Part shown: positions 1-6,289 of the stretch, in pieces
How the letters are laid out: each line of letters starts with the position of its first letter
Position numbering within the stretch: position 1 is the stretch's first letter
Assembly (NCBI GenBank): GCA_030613125.1
Contig: JAUWMO010000092.1
Coordinates: 1-10,680, forward strand
Length of the DNA stretch: 10,680 nt
DNA from: Bacteroidota bacterium
GTDB lineage: Bacteria > Bacteroidota > Bacteroidia > Bacteroidales > VadinHA17
Direction: 5' to 3'
Position numbers and translations under genes: made by a program
The notes under the pieces: model-generated
The model's database searches: none
Told to the model about the DNA's origin: nothing
The model's input: the letters and a program-made list of their open reading frames with translations, nothing else

Positions 1-157
1 AGCCCGTAGGGCTAGAATGGCACTATAACAGATATTTTCTTCGAATTCAATTCCATTTTTCATTCTATCCCTCCGGGATGAATAATAATTGTTAATTCTT
101 TGTATCAGGCATTGAAATGCCTGCCTATTATCTTTCTGTCCCTGCCGGGACGAAAAG
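1..157. repeat. Cluster of REP-like hairpins (three copies of one family)
   Basis: Three similar hairpins lie here. Copy B (62-83, + strand) has arms ATTC/GAAT, a single unpaired T at 66, arms ATCCC/GGGAT and loop TCC. Copy C (133-155, + strand) has the same plan with TTTC/GAAA, unpaired T at 137, GTCCC/GGGAC and loop TGCC. Copy A (1-18) is the same element on the - strand: read in reverse complement it gives ATTC, T, AGCCC, loop TAC, GGGCT, and its last arm runs off the window edge. Bases differ between copies in both arms together, so pairing is kept. Two further stems are interleaved: CAGGCAT/ATGCCTG at 106-123 with loop TGAA, and GAAT/ATTC at 43-53. No open reading frame of note is present. 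Short repeats of this look are, from memory, common between genes in Bacteroidota; their role is not known to me. Confidence 0.75.
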
Positions 158-170
158 AGGGTGTTGCCCT
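158..170. repeat. Small weak hairpin after the repeat cluster
   Basis: AGGG (158-161) can pair with CCCT (167-170) around a five-base loop. It directly follows the third family hairpin and may be a decayed part of the cluster, but the stem is only four pairs and it lacks the TNC loop of the family. Confidence 0.3.
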
Positions 171-259
171 ATAGTTATTGCTGGTACCCCTTGGCGATAG
201 TATAAAATTCCTAACTCCTTGAAAAAAATTTGCGCTACATATTTCATAATAGAGCCATT

Positions 260-300
260 AAAATACGTATTATAATATGTATTATAATACGTATTTTTTT
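260..300. repeat. 18-bp perfect inverted repeat built of 12-nt tandem units, followed by a T run
   Basis: Bases 260-277 are the exact reverse complement of 280-297, with only two bases between the arms. The same stretch is a tandem repeat of period 12: 264-275, 276-287 (one substitution) and a partial third copy at 288-295. A run of seven T follows (294-300). A hairpin plus T run resembles an intrinsic terminator, but the stem is nearly all A/T and no gene lies just upstream. It could instead be a multi-site operator, since each unit holds short palindromes (TACGTA, ATTATAAT). The pattern is certain; the function is open. Confidence 0.7.
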
Positions 301-394
301 CAAAGTAAACAACTTATTACCTGCTGATTAATACATTTAACAAACGCTGAACATAACATGCATCATGACATAGGTGCAAGAAAATGACTATTTA

Positions 395-465
395 TATCCT
401 GAATGAATTGTTAGGTGAGTATATTAATATGTAGAAACTTGTATATCTTATTTAAATTCAGGATA
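395..465. repeat. Separated 10-bp inverted repeat in the RNF upstream region
   Basis: TATCCTGAAT at 395-404 is exactly mirrored by ATTCAGGATA at 456-465, leaving 51 bases between the arms. If transcribed, the arms could close a large stem-loop before rseC; as DNA they could be two half-sites for a looping or cooperative regulator. A perfect 10-bp match at this distance can also occur by chance in AT-rich DNA. Confidence 0.45.
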
Positions 466-525
466 AATTACTTTTACCTGTTCTAAAACCTGATAGTTTT
501 CACCTCTTTAAACAGGAAACAATCG

Positions 526-533
526 TAAATTTG
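526..533 (+). promoter_or_regulatory. Candidate Bacteroidota -7 box for the RNF operon
   Basis: TAAATTTG, followed by C, matches the Bacteroidota -7 consensus TAnnTTTG. No clear TTG-type -33 box is found about 20 bases upstream, so support is partial. It overlaps the TTG at 531 used here as the rseC start; if the box is real, transcription would begin near 540 and translation would have to start further in, for example at TTG 552. A weaker near-match (TAGTTTTC, 494-501) could serve instead. Confidence 0.3.
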
Positions 534-980
534 CGTTTAAAAATTCCAAAATTGGCAAGAGTTGCTGACATAGAACACCTTGGAAGGGTTGAACAAATCG
601 CCGGTAACGTTGTTACAGTCAATTTTACCACCCAATCAGCCTGTGCATCCTGTCATGCTAAGGAAGCCTGTTCTGTCTCCGAAATTCAGGAAAAGGTTTT
701 AGAGATAATAAATCCGGGTATATCAGTAAAAGTAGGTGAACAAGTATGGATAGTATTAAAACAATCGATGGGTTTTAAAGCGCTTTTTCTTGGCTATGTT
801 TTACCTCTGATTTTGCTTATCCTTTTTTTAATCACATTCACAAGCATATTTAATAATGAAGCTATTGGTGGGCTTCTGTCCCTTTTCGTTCTGGCTGTTT
901 ATTATGGTGTTTTATTCTTTGCCCGAAAAAAAATAGACAAACAGTTCAGCTTTGGTTTAAGGGAAACTGGTAAAAACTGA
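531..980 (+). CDS. rseC: RseC/MucC family protein, first gene of the RNF operon
   Basis: This is a small inner-membrane protein of the RseC/MucC family (149 aa). In proteobacteria RseC is linked to reduction of the SoxR iron-sulfur centre and to sigma-E control, and in Bacteroidota a copy commonly heads the rnf operon. The family Cys cluster is visible (C38, C41, C47 in SACASCHAKEACS), followed by two membrane helices at about 82-105 and 110-131 and a basic tail. No ATG lies in a suitable place. TTG 531 has an AGGA 13 bases upstream, while TTG 552 gives an N-terminus closer to the family pattern, where the conserved part begins near residue 12 (ADIEHLGRVE). The start is therefore uncertain. 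rnfB begins 5 bases after the stop, so co-transcription is likely. The role in maturing or regulating RNF is inferred from context. Confidence 0.88.
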   Translation: MRLKIPKLARVADIEHLGRVEQIAGNVVTVNFTTQSACASCHAKEACSVSEIQEKVLEIINPGISVKVGEQVWIVLKQSMGFKALFLGYVLPLILLILFLITFTSIFNNEAIGGLLSLFVLAVYYGVLFFARKKIDKQFSFGLRETGKN

Positions 981-985
981 TCTAT

Positions 986-1882
986 ATGAATTCTGTTTTA
1001 TTATTTACAATTATTTCATTGAGTTTACTGGGGCTTATAGCAGCTTTAATCCTGTATTTCATAGCCCAAAAATTCAAGGTTTATGAAGATCCCAGGATTG
1101 ATAAAGTTGAAGATATATTGCCAAGTGCCAACTGCGGCGGATGTGGTTTCCCCGGATGCAGGAATTTTGCTGAAGTCCTGGTAAAAGCTGATACATTTGA
1201 TGACCTGTTTTGTCCTGTCGGAGGAAATGAAGTTATGGCTCAGGCTGCTGCCTTACTTGGTAAAGAAGCAATTGAAGTGGATCCTAAGGTTGCAGTTGTA
1301 CGATGTTCAGGGTCTTTTGAACACAGACCAAGAACAAACTTTTATGATGGCGCCTCAAACTGCACTATTGTTCACAACCTTTATACCGGAGATACAGATT
1401 GTCCATTTGGTTGTGTCTCTCTTGGCGAATGCGTTGATGCTTGTGATTTTGAGGCAATGTACATGGATGAGAAAACCGGATTGCCAGTGATAATTGATGA
1501 GAAATGTGTGGCTTGTGGAGCCTGTGTAGAAGCTTGTCCAAGGGATATTATAGAACTCAGGAAAAGGAATAAAAAAGATAGAAAAATTTTTGTTTCCTGT
1601 ATCAATGAAGATAAAGGCGGGATTGCGAAACAGTATTGTGCAGTTACCTGCACCGGCTGTACCAAGTGTTTTAAGGTGTGTGAATATGATGCAATCATAA
1701 TGAACAACAACCTGGCATTTATTGATTCTGAAAAGTGCAAATTGTGCAGGAAATGTGTTACAGAATGTCCAACAAATGCCATACATGAGATCAACTTCCC
1801 GCCCAGAAGGATAAAAATTGAAACTGAAGCTAAGCCAGGTGAAGGTGAGCAGATCTCAACAAAAAAAGTAAGTAATAATTGA
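986..1882 (+). CDS. rnfB: RNF complex subunit RnfB, long ferredoxin-type form
   Basis: RnfB is the iron-sulfur subunit thought to accept electrons from reduced ferredoxin at the inner face of the membrane. At 298 aa it is the long form, compared with about 190 aa in E. coli RsxB. Residues 1-28 form one membrane anchor. A 4Fe-4S domain follows with C50, C53, C58 and C76 (CGGCGFPGC). Four ferredoxin-like Cys sets come next: C139/C143/C149/C153, C174/C177/C180/C184, C222/C225/C228/C232 and C251/C254/C257/C261. Their Cys could hold four more 4Fe-4S clusters, though the first and third sets depart from the plain CxxCxxCxxxC spacing. The tail after residue 272 is charged and probably disordered. 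The ATG at 986 has no strong Shine-Dalgarno site, as is usual in this phylum. rnfC follows after 14 bases. Confidence 0.96.
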   Translation: MNSVLLFTIISLSLLGLIAALILYFIAQKFKVYEDPRIDKVEDILPSANCGGCGFPGCRNFAEVLVKADTFDDLFCPVGGNEVMAQAAALLGKEAIEVDPKVAVVRCSGSFEHRPRTNFYDGASNCTIVHNLYTGDTDCPFGCVSLGECVDACDFEAMYMDEKTGLPVIIDEKCVACGACVEACPRDIIELRKRNKKDRKIFVSCINEDKGGIAKQYCAVTCTGCTKCFKVCEYDAIIMNNNLAFIDSEKCKLCRKCVTECPTNAIHEINFPPRRIKIETEAKPGEGEQISTKKVSNN

Positions 1883-1896
1883 AAACCAAACTATAA

Positions 1897-3225
1897 GTGT
1901 TAAAATCGTTTCCAAGAGGTGGTGTTCATCCTGCAGAAAATAAATTCTCAGCGGGAAATCAGATCACTAAACTTCCATTACCCAAAACAGTTACTATCCC
2001 GCTTTCACAACATATCGGGACACCTGCAGAGCCAACTGTGCAACGTGGTGATATGGTGAAAACGGGTCAGCTCATAGGTAAATACAAAGGATTTGTCTCC
2101 AGCAACATTCATTCATCAGTATCGGGGAAAGTGCTTAAAGTTGATAAAGCACTTGACAGTTCAGGATATAAACGGACATCAGTAGTCATTGAAGTTAACG
2201 AAGATATCTGGATAACTAAAATTGACAGAAGCAGTGACCTGCGGAAAGAGATAACAGTAAGTGGTGATGAGATCATAAATAAAATCCTTGACGCCGGTAT
2301 TGTGGGGATGGGTGGAGCAGCTTTCCCTTCGCATGTAAAAATGTCGGTGCCCAAAGGTAAAAAATGTGATATACTAATTCTGAATGGAGTGGAATGTGAA
2401 CCTTATTTAACATCTGACCATCGGTTAATGCTTGAAAAGGGTGAGGAGATTCTGGTAGGCTTTCGGTTGGTCATGAAAGCACTCAATGTGAAAAAGGGCA
2501 TGGTTGGTATTGAAAACAATAAACCGGATGCGATAAGCCATTTATCTCAAATTGCACAGCAATATCCGGAATTAGAAGTATTTCCTCTTAAAGTAAAATA
2601 CCCTCAGGGAGGCGAAAAACAACTTATTAAAGCATTAACTGGCAGAGAAGTACCTTCAGGAGGTTTACCCATTGACGTAGGTGTGGTAGTTCATAATATT
2701 GGAACAGCCTATGCTGTATATGATGCTGTTCAAAAAAATAAGCCACTTATCGAAAGAGTTGTGACCGTAACAGGAAATGATGTGAAAAAACCCTCAAATT
2801 TCCTGGTCAGGATTGGCACTCCTCTGAACCAACTGGTTGAAGCTGCTGGAGGTATCCCCGCGCAAACCGGAAAAATAGTAAACGGGGGCCCTATGATGGG
2901 AAAGGCAATGAATTCATTAGAAGTACCTGTAACGAAAGGGACTTCCGGCATTTTGCTTATTCCTGAAAAAGAAAGCAAGCGGAAACCCTTTAGACCTTGT
3001 ATCCGGTGTGCCAAATGTATTTCTGTTTGCCCGATGGGACTGGAACCTTTTCTGCTTATGACCCTAACTGAAAAGGAAATATTTGACAGGGTTGAAAAGG
3101 ATAAAGCTCTGGATTGTATTGAATGTGGTTCCTGCAGTTATATTTGTCCTGCCAACCGCCCCCTGCTTGATTATATAAGACTGGGAAAGTTCAGGGTTGG
3201 ACAGATCATACGTAACAGGAAATAG
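1897..3225 (+). CDS. rnfC: RNF complex subunit RnfC, NADH- and FMN-binding
   Basis: RnfC is the peripheral subunit that exchanges electrons with NAD(H). The GTG start gives the family N-terminus MLKSFPRGGVHPAEN. Domains in order are an RnfC N-terminal barrel-sandwich region (about 5-105), a complex I 51-kDa-like nucleotide/FMN fold (about 130-275) with the glycine-rich GMGGAAFPSHVK at 137-148 and ECEPY at 166-170, an SLBB-like region (about 288-340), and a two-cluster ferredoxin domain with C368/C371/C374/C378 and C407/C410/C413/C417. The 442-aa length is typical of Bacteroidota and clostridial RnfC; the protein lacks the long Ala/Lys-rich C-terminal extension seen in E. coli RsxC. All eight cluster ligands are present, so the gene looks intact. 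rnfD begins within a few bases of the stop. Confidence 0.96.
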   Translation: MLKSFPRGGVHPAENKFSAGNQITKLPLPKTVTIPLSQHIGTPAEPTVQRGDMVKTGQLIGKYKGFVSSNIHSSVSGKVLKVDKALDSSGYKRTSVVIEVNEDIWITKIDRSSDLRKEITVSGDEIINKILDAGIVGMGGAAFPSHVKMSVPKGKKCDILILNGVECEPYLTSDHRLMLEKGEEILVGFRLVMKALNVKKGMVGIENNKPDAISHLSQIAQQYPELEVFPLKVKYPQGGEKQLIKALTGREVPSGGLPIDVGVVVHNIGTAYAVYDAVQKNKPLIERVVTVTGNDVKKPSNFLVRIGTPLNQLVEAAGGIPAQTGKIVNGGPMMGKAMNSLEVPVTKGTSGILLIPEKESKRKPFRPCIRCAKCISVCPMGLEPFLLMTLTEKEIFDRVEKDKALDCIECGSCSYICPANRPLLDYIRLGKFRVGQIIRNRK

Positions 3226-3229
3226 TATT

Positions 3230-4249
3230 TTGAAAATGTATGAAAAAATAAATAAACTAATTACTGTATCCCCTTCACCACATGTGCATAGTGCCGGGTC
3301 AACACAAAAATTAATGACAGGTGTCCTGATTGCACTTATCCCTGCATTTGTTATTGGGATAATAATGTTTGGTTGGGGTACACTGATAGTAACAGGCGTA
3401 GCAGTCATTTCATGTTTGGTGTTTGAATATGTTATCCAAAAATATCTATTAAAAAAAGAGCCTTCGGTTACTGATGGATCAGCCGTTGTGACCGGCGTAT
3501 TGTTAGCGTTTAGCCTGCCGGTTAATATACCTTTCTGGTTAGTGATATTGGGTAGTCTTGTGGCCATTGGTGTTGGGAAGATGACATTTGGAGGACTTGG
3601 GAATAATCCATTTAATCCGGCTCTTGTTGGAAGGGTATTTCTATTTATCTCATTCCCTGTTCAACTGACTACCTGGCCGGCACCTAAAGGGTTTGGCACT
3701 TCACTGACTGACGCAATTACAGGGGCAACACCACTTGGAATAATCAAAGAAGGTCTCAGAAATTCAGATAGTATGGATACGATCATGCAAAATATCCGAT
3801 CATCAAAGGAAATGCTTTATGGGCATATGGGAGGTTCTCTTGGAGAAGTTGCCGCAATAGCCCTTGCTATCGGATTTATATATCTGATAATGAAAAAGAT
3901 CATTACCTGGCATATCCCAATTACTATTTTGGGCACCATTGCCTTATTTACCGGTATAATGTGGCTGATTGAACCTACTCAAAACGCAAGTCCGGTTTTT
4001 CATCTTCTCACCGGTGGAGCAATACTTGGAGCCATATTTATGGCTACTGATTATGTAACTTCACCCATGACCCCAAAAGGTATGATCATATTCGGTGTAG
4101 GAATTGGTTTAATTACTGTTGTTATCCGGCGGTTTGGAGCATATCCTGAGGGCATACAGTTTGGAATACTGATCATGAATGCTTTTGTACCATTGATCAA
4201 TTCATATTTCAAACCAAAGAGATTTGGAGAGGAGGTAAAAAATGGCTAA
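3230..4249 (+). CDS. rnfD: RNF complex subunit RnfD, covalent-FMN membrane protein
   Basis: RnfD is an integral membrane subunit of the NqrB/RnfD family and part of the ion-moving core. From the TTG at 3230 it has 339 aa, many hydrophobic helices, the N-terminal SPSPHVHS signature near residues 14-21, the family motif GNNPFNPALVGR at 124-135, and TDAITGATPL at 160-169. By homology T167 in that last motif carries FMN through a phosphoester bond made by the flavin transferase ApbE, which is not encoded in this window. TTG 3230 is chosen because AGGA (3217-3220) lies 9 bases upstream; ATG 3236, two codons later, is almost equally good. An ATG at 3197 is unlikely because it sits inside rnfC and adds residues absent from the family. 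The 3' end overlaps rnfG by 8 bases. Confidence 0.95.
   Translation: MKMYEKINKLITVSPSPHVHSAGSTQKLMTGVLIALIPAFVIGIIMFGWGTLIVTGVAVISCLVFEYVIQKYLLKKEPSVTDGSAVVTGVLLAFSLPVNIPFWLVILGSLVAIGVGKMTFGGLGNNPFNPALVGRVFLFISFPVQLTTWPAPKGFGTSLTDAITGATPLGIIKEGLRNSDSMDTIMQNIRSSKEMLYGHMGGSLGEVAAIALAIGFIYLIMKKIITWHIPITILGTIALFTGIMWLIEPTQNASPVFHLLTGGAILGAIFMATDYVTSPMTPKGMIIFGVGIGLITVVIRRFGAYPEGIQFGILIMNAFVPLINSYFKPKRFGEEVKNG
4230..4236 (+). promoter_or_regulatory. Strong Shine-Dalgarno site of rnfG
   Basis: AGGAGGT lies five bases before the ATG at 4242, inside the end of rnfD. Most genes here lack such a site, so rnfG may be translated more strongly or independently of the upstream gene. It also fixes the rnfG start. 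Confidence 0.7.
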
Positions 4250-4820
4250 AAAAGAATCGACACTGATAAATATGCTGGTTGCACTGTTTGTTGTAACTTT
4301 CGGAGCATCAACAGCCCTGGGTTTCATTTATCAAATAACTAAAGAACCAATTGCAGCAGCTAAACTTGCCAGAAAACTTGATGCTATTCAAAATGTTTTG
4401 CCTGAATTCACTAACAATCCGAATTCTGAAACTTACAAAATGCCAATTGATGGAGATACTCTACGGTTCTATCCTGCGAAAAAGGATAATGAACTGGTAG
4501 GAACTGCAGTTGAGACTTTTACAAAGCAGGGTTTCTCCGGAGAGATCAAGATAATGGTGGGTCTGCTGCCAGATGGAGCAATCTATAACGTTGCAGTACT
4601 GGAACACAAAGAAACCCCTGGTCTTGGTGATAAGATGGAACGCAAGAAATCAGACTGGATTACTCAATTTGAAGGTAAAAATCCAAAAGATTTTAATATA
4701 TCTGTAAAAAAGGATGGAGGTGATATCGATGCTATAACTGCCTCAACAATAAGTTCAAGAGCTTTTTGTGAAGCAGTAAACCGCGCTTATAATGCATATA
4801 TGGAAGGAGGAAAAAAATGA
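4242..4820 (+). CDS. rnfG: RNF complex subunit RnfG, covalent-FMN subunit
   Basis: RnfG is anchored by one N-terminal helix (about residues 8-30), with its FMN-binding domain on the outer face of the membrane. The 192-aa protein has the ETPGLGDKM motif at 124-132 and the flavinylation motif DAITASTISS at 163-172. T169 is the predicted FMN attachment residue by homology with RnfG and NqrC; the more common motif has SGAT, so Ala-Ser before the Thr is a mild variation. With RnfD it passes electrons through the membrane part of the complex. Its start overlaps the rnfD stop and its TGA is shared in an ATGA overlap with rnfE at 4817-4820, pointing to coupled translation. Confidence 0.95.
   Translation: MAKKESTLINMLVALFVVTFGASTALGFIYQITKEPIAAAKLARKLDAIQNVLPEFTNNPNSETYKMPIDGDTLRFYPAKKDNELVGTAVETFTKQGFSGEIKIMVGLLPDGAIYNVAVLEHKETPGLGDKMERKKSDWITQFEGKNPKDFNISVKKDGGDIDAITASTISSRAFCEAVNRAYNAYMEGGKK
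4803..4809 (+). promoter_or_regulatory. Strong Shine-Dalgarno site of rnfE
   Basis: GGAAGGAGG-like purine sequence sits in the last codons of rnfG, seven bases before the rnfE ATG at 4817. With the ATGA overlap it supports that start. Confidence 0.6.
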
Positions 4821-5404
4821 GCCAACTAAAAAACTTTACCAAGGGATTTGTTCAGGAAAATCCTGTGTTTGTCTTGTTCCTCGGATTATGTCCGGTCCTC
4901 GGAACTACTACCAGTGCAATCAATGGAATGGGAATGGGACTGGCAACCACATTTGTACTGACCATGAGCAACGTGATTGTTTCACTCATTAAAAATTTTA
5001 TTCCGGATAAAGTCAGAATTCCCTCCTTCATAGTGATCATTGCATCATTTGTAACTATTGTTGAGCTTACAATGCAGGCATTTACTCCAGTACTGTTTGA
5101 CGCACTGGGCTTGTTTATTCCTCTTATCGTTGTTAATTGTATTGTTTTAGGAAGAGCTGAAGCTTTTGCATCTAAAAACACTTTTCTTACATCCGTAATT
5201 GATGGATTTGGGATGGGACTTGGATTTACTTTGGCACTTGTCATGCTTGGAGGCGTAAGAGAAATCCTTGGAAGCGGATCACTGTTTGGGATAAAGTTTA
5301 TCCAGGGTGATGGAATGATCCTGTTCGTATTAGCGCCAGGCGCTTTCATTGTACTGGGCTACCTGATCATGCTTATGCAAAAACTAAAATCAAAATCCGC
5401 CTAA
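4817..5404 (+). CDS. rnfE: RNF complex subunit RnfE, integral membrane protein
   Basis: RnfE is a 195-aa membrane protein of the NqrDE/RnfAE family with about six helices. It pairs with RnfA in inverted topology in the membrane core. C25 in FLGLCPVLGTT and C108 in VVNCIVLGRAEAF are the family cysteines; in structures of related NQR and RNF complexes the corresponding four Cys of the two paired subunits hold a 2Fe-2S cluster within the membrane. The GRAEAFA segment tells RnfE from RnfA. Length and start are as usual for the family. rnfA begins 10 bases after the stop. Confidence 0.96.
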   Translation: MSQLKNFTKGFVQENPVFVLFLGLCPVLGTTTSAINGMGMGLATTFVLTMSNVIVSLIKNFIPDKVRIPSFIVIIASFVTIVELTMQAFTPVLFDALGLFIPLIVVNCIVLGRAEAFASKNTFLTSVIDGFGMGLGFTLALVMLGGVREILGSGSLFGIKFIQGDGMILFVLAPGAFIVLGYLIMLMQKLKSKSA

Positions 5405-5414
5405 TTTCAAGATC

Positions 5415-5987
5415 ATGGAATATATAATTATAATAATATCAGCAATATTTGTTAATAATATTGTTTTAATGAAATTTCTGGGTATCTGCCCGTTTATAGG
5501 AGTTTCAAACAAAGTTGAAACAGCCATTGGTATGTCAGGGGCAGTAATGTTTGTAATGGTACTTGCCACACTGGTTACTTATCTGATACAAACATTTGTC
5601 CTGGAACCTCTGGGTATTACTTTTATGCAAACCATCATCTTTATTCTTGTGATTGCATCACTTGTTCAAATGGTTGAGATCGTTCTTAAAAAAATCAGCC
5701 CCGCCTTGTTCCAGGCACTTGGAATATTTTTACCACTTATAACTACGAATTGTGCTGTGCTGGGGGTTGCCATTCTATCCATTCAAAACGATTACAATCT
5801 TATTGAGGGAGTTGTTTTTGCTGCTGCCAGTGCTTTAGGATTTGGACTTGCACTGCTGCTATTTTCTAGTATACGTGAGCAACTCGATCTTGCTGAAATA
5901 CCAGAGGCGATGAAAGGGGTTCCTATAGCTTTTATAGTTGCAGGACTTCTGGCTATGGCTTTTATGGGATTTACAGGGATCGTGTAG
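5415..5987 (+). CDS. rnfA: RNF complex subunit RnfA, integral membrane protein
   Basis: RnfA is the paralogous partner of RnfE, 190 aa with about six membrane helices. The signatures are VNNIVLMKFLGICPFIGVS near residues 13-31 (C25) and TTNCAVLGVAI at 110-120 (C113). With the RnfE pair C25/C108 these make a full set of four ligands for the membrane 2Fe-2S cluster. The N-terminus is the usual one and no strong Shine-Dalgarno site precedes it. It is the last gene of the operon; the next gene lies 302 bases away behind its own promoter candidate. Whether the complex moves Na+ or H+ cannot be read with confidence from the sequence. Confidence 0.96.
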   Translation: MEYIIIIISAIFVNNIVLMKFLGICPFIGVSNKVETAIGMSGAVMFVMVLATLVTYLIQTFVLEPLGITFMQTIIFILVIASLVQMVEIVLKKISPALFQALGIFLPLITTNCAVLGVAILSIQNDYNLIEGVVFAAASALGFGLALLLFSSIREQLDLAEIPEAMKGVPIAFIVAGLLAMAFMGFTGIV

Positions 5988-6030
5988 GTCGAAAGTCTAA
6001 TTGTCAAAAGTCTAAAAGTCAAAAAAAAAA
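5988..6030. repeat. 15-nt tandem repeat directly after rnfA, ending in ten A
   Basis: Starting at the base after the rnfA stop codon, a unit GTCRAAAGTCTAA plus two bases repeats with period 15: 5988-6002, 6003-6017 and a partial copy from 6018 that ends in an A run at 6021-6030. Similar AAAGTC-rich runs occur, from memory, between genes in other Bacteroidota. No coding function is seen. Confidence 0.6.
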
Positions 6031-6060
6031 GTTGGCTATTATTCAGGGTAAGTTTAGTAG

Positions 6061-6100
6061 ATCGATCCTCCGGATCGATTAACGAACCAGGAGGTTCGTT
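6061..6100. repeat. Pair of perfect 8-bp hairpins in inverted orientation
   Basis: The first hairpin is ATCGATCC (6061-6068), loop TCC, GGATCGAT (6072-6079). The second is AACGAACC (6081-6088), loop AGGA, GGTTCGTT (6093-6100). Read in reverse complement the second becomes AACGAACC, loop TCCT, GGTTCGTT. It therefore looks like an inverted copy of the first in which A/T positions changed in both arms together. The CC-TCC-GG core matches the hairpins at the left end of the window. The loop region CCTCC (6067-6071) is complementary to GGAGG (6090-6094). No T run follows, so a classical intrinsic terminator is not supported, though mRNA 3'-end protection of the RNF transcript is possible. Confidence 0.7.
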
Positions 6101-6289
6101 ATACAGACATGCCAAAGCAGGAAAGCCAAAAAGACATCAGCAGGTATTAATGTCAATTCGGTTTAAGGATAATAATTAAGTACCTGTACAAATGAATCTT
6201 TAGATGAGACAAACTGTTGTGTTTTGCTTGTTCTTGGATACTGTTTGTTGAATTGATATATTTGGCAGCAACAATCTGAATCATATTTC
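6101..6289. other. Non-coding gap before the methyltransferase gene
   Basis: I see no gene, RNA gene or repeat here beyond the promoter candidate at 6234-6264. Composition is AT-rich like the other intergenic DNA. Confidence 0.5.
6234..6264 (+). promoter_or_regulatory. Bacteroidota-type promoter for the methyltransferase gene
   Basis: TATATTTG at 6257-6264 matches the -7 box TAnnTTTG. TTG at 6234-6236 lies 20 bases upstream, about the spacing expected for the -33 box. Transcription would begin near 6270, leaving a leader of about 20 bases before the GTG at 6290. Confidence 0.5.

Larger units (their letters stand above)
186..530. other. Non-coding region upstream of the RNF operon
   Basis: No convincing gene is seen in either strand. 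The stretch is very AT-rich and holds the 12-nt tandem/inverted repeat at 260-300, a short imperfect stem TGCATC/GGTGCA at 359-378 (one G-T pair, 8-nt loop), the separated inverted repeat 395-404/456-465 and candidate promoter boxes just before rseC. It probably contains the control region of the RNF operon, which is an inference from position. I recognise no known riboswitch class here. Confidence 0.6.

Noticed and set aside
1..170. A CRISPR array, because short repeated blocks recur at the left end
   Set aside because: The shared parts are hairpins of different sequence, one inverted, with uneven spacing. There are no constant repeats with equal spacers and no cas gene nearby.
260..300. A normal intrinsic terminator
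   Set aside because: A T run follows the stem, but the stem is nearly all A/T and no gene ends just upstream. The tandem period is not explained by this, so it is reported as a repeat of open function.
301..530. A riboswitch in the RNF leader
   Set aside because: Only a weak 6-bp stem and one separated inverted repeat are seen; no conserved core of a class I know is present.
1355..1794. Long open frames on the - strand inside rnfB
   Set aside because: They lie fully antisense to a well-supported gene, overlap each other in two frames and show no recognisable domain.
3197..3229. An earlier ATG start for rnfD at 3197
   Set aside because: It overlaps rnfC by 29 bases and adds eleven residues before the normal family N-terminus; TTG 3230 or ATG 3236 fits better.
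3064..3567. A - strand open frame across the rnfC/rnfD junction
   Set aside because: It is antisense to two clear RNF genes and its low-complexity product fits no family; it is a shadow of their codon bias.
4792..5349. Open frames overlapping rnfE in other frames or on the - strand
   Set aside because: The rnfE frame carries the full family signature with both conserved Cys; the others have none.
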